From positions 1 through 6,547 of the forward strand of contig SMWH01000060.1 of NCBI GenBank assembly GCA_004357005.1: a stretch of DNA of 6,547 bases, given 5' to 3'. A model generated the notes under the pieces. It was not told the origin of the DNA. It saw nothing but the letters and a program-made list of their open reading frames with translations, and ran no database searches. Of the stretch, positions 1 to 4,580 are shown piece after piece. Within the stretch, counting starts at the first letter, position 1. Each line of letters opens with the position of its first letter. This DNA is from Gammaproteobacteria bacterium. GTDB taxonomy: Bacteria > Pseudomonadota > Gammaproteobacteria > SMWH01. The position numbers and the translations under genes were made by a program.

Positions 1-1070
1 AGCCGGGCAACCTCGGCAAAGGCTATCTCGAGATCGGCAGAGATGCGCAGCAACTGGTCGCGGTGCTGGTTGAAAATCGGAATCTCCCAACCCACCGTCG
101 GGCCGGTAAGCGTCCCGCCTTCGGTTTCCCGTTCGCGCTCGACGCCAACATCGAGCTCGCCCAACCAGCGCGTCCACCCCGCAACGCCAAGACGATCCGC
201 CAGAACATCCGCTTCCGTGCGTGCCGCCGCCAAATCCAGGCGGCTTTGGCGGGCGAGCACCAGAAGACTCTCCAACGAGTCTTCCTCACGCAGCGGGACG
301 CCGAGCCGGGCCGGCGCATCCCAGGCATCGGCCGTGGACAAGCCCAGGACCTCCGCGAGCCCGGTCCGTGCCGCGTAGGCGTCCACATCTGCATCGAGCG
401 ACCGCAGTCGTTGCTCTGAAGCCGCGGCGCGCTCCATCGCAAGTTCACGAGGGGTCAGGTTCCCCGCGTCGAAGAACCGCCCGGCGAGCTGGGCCGACAG
501 GTCACTGGCGGTGGCGATTTGCCGGCGCAACGCGGCGACCTGCTTGGCGCTGACGGAACGGTAATAGGCCGTTTCGGCTTCTGCTGCGATGTCCAGCACC
601 TCGGCGCCGATCGATTGTTTCATCGCCGCAAACTCGCCGGCCGCAAGCCGCTTGCGCGCCGGGACGGTAAGCAAATCGGTAAAGGACACGACGAGGCCGA
701 GCGTTACCTGATCGCGCTGACCGCTGACGCTGGAATCGAGGAAGGACCCTAAGAACACGGGATTTCGGATCCGCCCGGCTGCATAGACTTCCGCCGCTGC
801 AAACCCGAGGCGCGCGTACGCGCCACTGAGTCGTGGGTTGTTCACGAGGGCAATATGGATCGCGCTGTCGGCTGTCAGGGGTTCTGCCGTGAGCGTCCCA
901 ACCAGTTCGGATAACGAGGTGTCTGCTTCGAGCGTGGGCCGCCCGCGCTCGGCTACCAGCGCATCGACGTCGCTGCGTCCCAGATCCTTTGGCAGACTGG
1001 CACAGCCCGTCACGAGGACGACAACAACAGCTGCCGCAACCTGGCGCCCTGTAATCACTCGGTTAGACAC
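1..1070 (-). CDS. TolC/CusC-family outer-membrane efflux lipoprotein (3' end beyond the window)
   Basis: The frame is open from a GTG at 1070 to the left edge, giving 356 residues with no stop; the C-terminal part (about 100 residues if normal length) is missing. Residues 1-23 form a lipoprotein signal with a hydrophobic stretch (AAAVVVVLVTGC) and lipobox V-T-G-C, with the lipidated Cys at 23. The body looks like the outer-membrane efflux (OEP) fold: an early helix reading ALVNNPRLSGAYARLGFAAA, a NPVF strand motif, long Ala/Glu/Arg-rich helices, and near residues 327-337 a GWEIPIFNQHR motif typical of CusC/CzcC-type channels. The family forms trimeric channels that take substrate from RND pumps across the outer membrane. 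The start is chosen because an in-frame TGA lies seven codons upstream and a strong purine-rich RBS precedes the GTG; a second GTG at codon 5 is less well spaced. It lies 65 bases after the cytochrome gene. It could be the CusA partner or serve a separate system continuing to the left. Confidence 0.9.
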   Translation of the reverse strand, partial: MSNRVITGRQVAAAVVVVLVTGCASLPKDLGRSDVDALVAERGRPTLEADTSLSELVGTLTAEPLTADSAIHIALVNNPRLSGAYARLGFAAAEVYAAGRIRNPVFLGSFLDSSVSGQRDQVTLGLVVSFTDLLTVPARKRLAAGEFAAMKQSIGAEVLDIAAEAETAYYRSVSAKQVAALRRQIATASDLSAQLAGRFFDAGNLTPRELAMERAAASEQRLRSLDADVDAYAARTGLAEVLGLSTADAWDAPARLGVPLREEDSLESLLVLARQSRLDLAAARTEADVLADRLGVAGWTRWLGELDVGVERERETEGGTLTGPTVGWEIPIFNQHRDQLLRISADLEIAFAEVAR

Positions 1071-1076
1071 GATGCA

Positions 1077-1089
1077 CCCCCCTTTTCCT
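1077..1089 (-). promoter_or_regulatory. Ribosome binding site of the TolC-family gene
   Basis: Read on the minus strand this is AGGAAAAGGGGGG, ending six bases before the GTG at 1070. It is the only good Shine-Dalgarno-like stretch near the 5' end of this frame and supports the GTG as the start. Confidence 0.65.
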
Positions 1090-1135
1090 CATGGGCTGTT
1101 GCGACGCGTAATCTCCGCAGCTGCAGCAACTCGCT

Positions 1136-1762
1136 TCAATGCGCGTGGTCTTGATCGTCATGACCATGTTCCTTTTCCTGACGCTTGGAGTCGTCCGACC
1201 CTGTTGTTTCATCGTGAGCGTGGGTGCCAGCTTCGGTTGCCCCGTGGTGTCCGATCCCTTCCGCACGGCTCAACTTGGATTGGTATGCATCGGCATCGAG
1301 TCCGGGCAATGTCGTGATAAAAGCCACCACAGGCCATAAGTCTTCGTCGTCATGGGTGGCGCCCCATGCCGGCATCCCCGTCATCCTGATGCCGTGCCTG
1401 GTTACCCAGAAAAGTTCCGCCGGGGTCATGTGCGCGGCGGACTCCGCCAGATCCGGTGCCGGAGGATTCAAGCCTTGCCCCATCGCTTCCGGGTCCTTCC
1501 CGGGCGCTCCGTGGCAGCCGGCACACATGGTTTGAAAATCGTTGATTCCGGCGAACTGCAAGGCTTCGTCGTCCAGATCCGGGACATCGATGTCTTTTGC
1601 ACGCCGCTTGACCGATGCGTGCATCGTGGTCGACAGAACCCACTTTGCCAGCCCACCGTGGGGAGAACTGGCGCCAACGTCGAACAGCCCTGAGTAGGCA
1701 AACCCCACGGCAACAATCACTCCAACAACGACAGCGATGACGAGTGTTTTGATAACCTTCAT
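1136..1762 (-). CDS. Membrane-anchored mono-heme cytochrome c with His-rich C-terminal tail
   Basis: 208 residues. An N-terminal hydrophobic segment (about residues 4-26, VIKTLVIAVVVGVIVAVGF) lacks a clear signal peptidase site and probably anchors the protein with its body in the periplasm. The heme-attachment motif CAGCH is at residues 80-84; M130 in the TGMPAWG motif is the likely second axial ligand. The arrangement fits a class I, cytochrome cbb3-subunit III-like domain spanning about 74-155. After it comes a low-complexity tail (171-208) with eight His and many Asp/Glu, ending HGHDDQDHAH, which looks metal-binding. The ATG at 1762 is chosen over a TTG 27 codons upstream because it has a GAGG RBS and directly starts the anchor. 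It follows the Cu ATPase by 86 bases and precedes the TolC-like gene. Electron transfer linked to periplasmic copper redox handling is an inference; an ordinary respiratory role cannot be excluded. Confidence 0.9.
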   Translation of the reverse strand: MKVIKTLVIAVVVGVIVAVGFAYSGLFDVGASSPHGGLAKWVLSTTMHASVKRRAKDIDVPDLDDEALQFAGINDFQTMCAGCHGAPGKDPEAMGQGLNPPAPDLAESAAHMTPAELFWVTRHGIRMTGMPAWGATHDDEDLWPVVAFITTLPGLDADAYQSKLSRAEGIGHHGATEAGTHAHDETTGSDDSKRQEKEHGHDDQDHAH

Positions 1763-1767
1763 GACAT

Positions 1768-1771
1768 CCTC
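1768..1771 (-). promoter_or_regulatory. Ribosome binding site of the cytochrome c gene
   Basis: GAGG on the minus strand, five bases before the ATG at 1762. It decides in favour of the 208-residue form over the longer TTG-started reading. Confidence 0.6.
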
Positions 1772-1848
1772 GGTTTCGTTCCTATGCGTACATAGCGGCC
1801 CACAGACCGACCGCGCGACCGGCCACTGCACTGTGCCCGCCAATCACC

Positions 1849-3981
1849 CTATCCCATATCAATACGTCGCAGGCGCAGGGCGTTGGCTATGACCGATACG
1901 GAACTGAAACTCATGGCGGCGGCGGCGATCATGGGGCTCAGGAGCAGACCGAAGAATGGATACAGCACGCCGGCGGCCACGGGAACGCCCATGGCGTTAT
2001 AGAAGAACGCGAAGAAAAGGTTCTGCCGGATGTTGCGCATGGTGGCCCGGCTGATCCGCCGGGCGCGCACGATCCCGGTCAGGTCTCCCTTCACCAGCGT
2101 GATGTCCGAGCTTTCCATGGCGACATCGGTGCCGGTGCCCATGGCGATGCCCACGTCGGCCTGGGCCAGGGCCGGGGCGTCGTTGATGCCATCGCCGGCC
2201 ATGGCGACGATATGACCTTGCGCCTGTAAGCGCTTCACAACTTCGTTTTTCTGGGCGGGCAGAACCTCGGCAATAACCTCGTCGATGTCGAGTTCCGCGG
2301 CGACGGCTTGTGCCGTTGCCTCGCTGTCGCCGGTGAGCATGACGATGCGCAGTCCCTCCTGATGCAGTGCCTTGATCGCCTCCGGAGTGGTGGGCTTGAT
2401 GGGATCGGCAACGCTCAGCATCCCGGCGAACCGGCCGTCGACCACCAGAAACATGACGGTTTGTCCCTGACGGCTCATGTCGTTGATCTGATTTTCGAAG
2501 GCGCCTGGATCGAGACCAAGATCCTTCAGCAACGCCCGGTTACCGAACGCCAGTGTGTGGCCATCGACCCGGCCCGTGACGCCCTTTCCCGTCACCGATT
2601 CAAAGCCCTCCACCGGAGCAAGTTCGATACCGTCCGCATCGGCGCCTTCCAGGATGGCGGCGGCCAGGGGGTGTTCGCTGGCCCGTTCCAGGCTGGCGGC
2701 CAGGCGCAACAATTCCGGTTTGTCGTATTCAATCGCTGCTACGACGTTGATCAGCGCGGGTCTTCCCACGGTGAGGGTGCCGGTCTTATCCACCACCAGC
2801 GTGTCCACCTTGCGCATGACTTCGATGGCTTCCGCATTCTTGAACAGGACGCCTGTCGTGGCGCCGAGACCGGTCCCCACCATGATGGACATGGGCGTGG
2901 CCAGGCCCAGCGCGCAGGGACAGGCAATAATCAGCACGGCCACGGCATTGATCACGGCATAGGCCAGGGGCGGTTCGGGGCCAACGATGGCCCAGACGAT
3001 GAACGTCAGCACGGCGATCACGATGACCGCTGGAACGAAATAGCCCGCGACGATGTCGGCCAGCTTCTGGATCGGCGCCCGGCTGCGTTGCGCTTCCGCG
3101 ACCATGTGCACAATCTGGGACAAAAGCGTGTCGGCGCCCACATGCTCTGCCGTCATGACAAAAGAGCCCGTGGCGTTGACGGTTGCACCGATGACCGTAT
3201 CGCCGGATTGTTTCGACACCGGCATCGGCTCCCCCGTGATCATGGATTCGTCCACGACGCTGGAACCCTCCAGCACGGTGCCGTCCACGGGTATTTTCTC
3301 GCCAGGGCGAACACGCAAGCGGTCTCCGACGGCTACCGCTTCGAGCGGCACGTCGGTTTCCGTGCCGTCGTCGTTGAGGCGGCGAGCGGTGGGCGGGGAC
3401 AGTTCCAGGAGGGCGCGAATGGCGGCACCGGTGCGGTGGCGCGCGCGAAGTTCCAGCACCTGTCCCAGCAGAATCAGGGTCACGATCACTGCCGCGGCCT
3501 CGAAGTACACGGCCACCTGGCCATCGGGGCCGCGAAAGGATGCTGGAAAAATCCCCGGGGCCAGCACCGCGATTACGCTGTAGAGGTACGCGACCCCAAC
3601 GCCCAGGGCGATCAGCGTGAACATGTTGAGATTGCGGTTGACCACCGAGCGCCAGCCACGGACGAAAAACGGCCAGCCCGCCCACAACACCACGGGCGTG
3701 GCGAGTAGGAGTTCCACCCATTCCCACACGGACCGGGACGCAAGTTTGGCCAGTGGCTGGCCGGGAAACAGATCTCCCATGGCGATAACGACCAGCGGTA
3801 TGCTCAGGGCCGCGGCCATCACGAAGCGCCGCGTCATGCCCACCAGTTCCGCGTTGTCTTCGTCCCCGCCCGGAACCATGGGTTCCAGATCCATGCCACA
3901 GATCGGGCAGGCTCCCGGGCCATCGCGGATGATTTCCGGGTGCATCGGGCAGGTCCATTGCCCGCTCGTTTGCGTCGTCAT
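1849..3981 (-). CDS. copA: Copper-translocating P1B-type ATPase (CopA-like) with N-terminal heavy-metal-binding domain
   Basis: 710 residues, complete. It exports Cu(I), possibly also Ag(I), from cytoplasm to periplasm at the cost of ATP. Domains in order: a short Cys/His domain at 9-35 (C11, H14, C25, C28 in CPMHPE...CPICGM) replacing the usual GMTCxxC HMA domain; helices MA and MB (about 52-70, 87-107, with GWPFF after MB); two further helices (about 118-140, 156-178); actuator domain with GEKIPVDG (227-234) and TGEP (249-252); a helix pair with the metal-site CPC at 354-356; phosphorylation motif DKTGT (D398); nucleotide-domain SEHP (435-438); TGD (550-552); GDGINDAP (596-603); and two last helices. 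Y661-N662 and M690-x-x-S693-S694 are the other Cu(I)-site residues of the P1B-1 class. All catalytic motifs are intact. The start fits because the metal domain begins at residue 9 and an in-frame TGA lies two codons upstream; however, the ATG has only a weak RBS. It sits 29 bases after the NTF2-like gene. Confidence 0.97.
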   Translation of the reverse strand: MTTQTSGQWTCPMHPEIIRDGPGACPICGMDLEPMVPGGDEDNAELVGMTRRFVMAAALSIPLVVIAMGDLFPGQPLAKLASRSVWEWVELLLATPVVLWAGWPFFVRGWRSVVNRNLNMFTLIALGVGVAYLYSVIAVLAPGIFPASFRGPDGQVAVYFEAAAVIVTLILLGQVLELRARHRTGAAIRALLELSPPTARRLNDDGTETDVPLEAVAVGDRLRVRPGEKIPVDGTVLEGSSVVDESMITGEPMPVSKQSGDTVIGATVNATGSFVMTAEHVGADTLLSQIVHMVAEAQRSRAPIQKLADIVAGYFVPAVIVIAVLTFIVWAIVGPEPPLAYAVINAVAVLIIACPCALGLATPMSIMVGTGLGATTGVLFKNAEAIEVMRKVDTLVVDKTGTLTVGRPALINVVAAIEYDKPELLRLAASLERASEHPLAAAILEGADADGIELAPVEGFESVTGKGVTGRVDGHTLAFGNRALLKDLGLDPGAFENQINDMSRQGQTVMFLVVDGRFAGMLSVADPIKPTTPEAIKALHQEGLRIVMLTGDSEATAQAVAAELDIDEVIAEVLPAQKNEVVKRLQAQGHIVAMAGDGINDAPALAQADVGIAMGTGTDVAMESSDITLVKGDLTGIVRARRISRATMRNIRQNLFFAFFYNAMGVPVAAGVLYPFFGLLLSPMIAAAAMSFSSVSVIANALRLRRIDMG

Positions 3982-3984
3982 GTT

Positions 3985-4011
3985 TCAGCCGATGTTTTCA
4001 TTTTTCTGCAT
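3985..4011 (-). other. Possible leader mini-ORF of the ATPase gene (MQKNENIG, stop)
   Basis: An ATG at 4011 overlaps the stop of the NTF2-like gene as TGATG and is preceded by AAGGA within that gene's end. It encodes eight codons then TGA, then one codon (AAC), then the ATPase ATG in the same frame. The ATPase ATG itself lacks a clear Shine-Dalgarno. This could couple translation by termination and re-initiation, be a remnant of an older longer N-terminus broken by a stop, or be chance. No evidence of expression. Confidence 0.3.
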
Positions 4012-4487
4012 CAGTCCTTCTTGACTGGACGAGAGGAGCTGTGCGTGTGGACCACTTTCCAGGCACCGTCCACTTTTCTGAACAGGAAGGTCTGGTAGCC
4101 GCGGCTGTGAATCTTGCGTCCGTCGGAAACCACGGTTGCCTGGAACTCGGTGTTTGCTATCGCCCAGGCGAAGTCTCCTTCGAAGTGAACCTCGATGTCG
4201 CTGAAGCTGAGATCCATACCGTCAAGGGCGCCGGACTCGGGCTCCACATGGTGCGTTACCAGATCGTCCAGTCCCTCGTTCTGGCCACCGGTCTCCACGT
4301 AGCGGGCGCCGGGGAAATCAAGAAAATATTCGCGGAACGGCGTTCCGTCCCCGTTTTCCCAACCGGCCTCGACGGCGGCGATGATGGCCAGCAGATCGGC
4401 CTCGTCATCGGCCGTGGCCAGGGCGGCATTGGCAAGCAGCAAAAGACCAGCAGCGGGGATAAATAGTGCAGTGCGTATTGCGTTCAT
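4011..4487 (-). CDS. Exported NTF2/SnoaL-like (DUF4440-type) small protein
   Basis: 158 residues. Residues 1-24 are a standard Sec signal peptide (basic Arg5, hydrophobic core with LLLLANAALA, predicted cut after A24), so the mature ~134-residue protein should be periplasmic. The rest resembles the cone-shaped NTF2 superfamily: an initial helix DLLAIIAAVEAGWENGD, a middle strand pair, and a C-terminal GAWKVVHTHSSS ending strand (W143, H147, H149) typical of SnoaL_3/DUF4440 proteins. Members include enzymes and ligand-binding proteins, so no reaction can be assigned. Two mid-protein His (79-80) plus H147/H149 might line the pocket; that is a guess. The ATG at 4487 has an excellent AGGAGGAG RBS. 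It lies between cusA and the Cu ATPase, suggesting a role in periplasmic metal stress. Confidence 0.85.
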   Translation of the reverse strand: MNAIRTALFIPAAGLLLLANAALATADDEADLLAIIAAVEAGWENGDGTPFREYFLDFPGARYVETGGQNEGLDDLVTHHVEPESGALDGMDLSFSDIEVHFEGDFAWAIANTEFQATVVSDGRKIHSRGYQTFLFRKVDGAWKVVHTHSSSRPVKKD

Positions 4488-4492
4488 GATGT

Positions 4493-4500
4493 CTCCTCCT
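4493..4500 (-). promoter_or_regulatory. Strong ribosome binding site of the NTF2-like gene
   Basis: AGGAGGAG on the minus strand with five bases before the ATG at 4487. It is the best Shine-Dalgarno in the window and fixes this start. Confidence 0.8.
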
Positions 4501-4503
4501 GTC

Positions 4504-4520
4504 GTTGTGGGAGCGGCTCG
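4504..4520. repeat. Half-REP-like sequence
   Basis: Plus strand GTTGTGGGAGCGGCTCG resembles the left half of REP elements common in Pseudomonas/Xanthomonas-type gammaproteobacteria (TGTGGGAGCGGGCTT or TGTAGGAGCGGCTTC types). The matching right half that would complete the stem is absent; the sequence runs instead into the 27-base palindrome. The assignment rests on remembered consensus and needs a genome-wide repeat search. Confidence 0.4.
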
Positions 4521-4521
4521 T

Positions 4522-4548
4522 TTTCAATGGGGTCAGACCCCATTGAAA
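4522..4548. repeat. Perfect 27-base palindrome (GGGGTCAGACCCC core), REP-like
   Basis: Arms TTTCAATGGGGTC (4522-4534) and GACCCCATTGAAA (4536-4548) are exact inverted copies around A4535. As RNA it would form an 11-bp stem with a five-base loop. The GGGGTCAGACCCC core is a motif I recall as dispersed in proteobacterial intergenic regions, often near Y1/REP-associated transposases; none is seen here. It lacks a U-tract, so it is a poor intrinsic terminator. In the cusA-to-downstream gap it could stabilise or process mRNA, or be a protein-binding site. Confidence 0.75.
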
Positions 4549-4580
4549 TACCTGTGCCCGGATTGATATGGCGACTCGGT

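Noticed and set aside
1071..1135. GTTGC...GCAAC inverted pair between the cytochrome and TolC-like genes
   Set aside because: Five-base arms over a 23-base spacer with no T-tract; too weak to call a terminator or operator.
1763..1843. 27-codon N-terminal extension of the cytochrome from a TTG
   Set aside because: It would put a Cys/Arg-containing polar stretch ahead of the membrane anchor and uses a rare start, whereas the ATG at 1762 has a GAGG RBS at good spacing.
2308..3708. Long plus-strand open frame (466 codons) opposite the Cu ATPase
   Set aside because: It lies fully antisense to an intact, motif-complete ATPase, has His/Gly/Arg-rich composition typical of antisense reading of GC-rich genes, and shows no recognisable domain.
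2786..3958. 390-codon minus-strand frame inside the ATPase gene
   Set aside because: Off-frame reading of the ATPase; Arg/Gly/His-rich with no domain, while the main frame carries every catalytic motif.
4522..4548. Palindrome as an intrinsic terminator of cusA
   Set aside because: Strong stem but no T-tract after it on the minus strand. Transcript termination there cannot be excluded but is not supported.
4488..4580. Promoter or CueR/CusR-type operator in the cusA to NTF2-like gap
   Set aside because: A TTGAAA is present on the minus strand but no credible -10 at the right spacing, and the palindrome does not match the CueR or CusR boxes I know.
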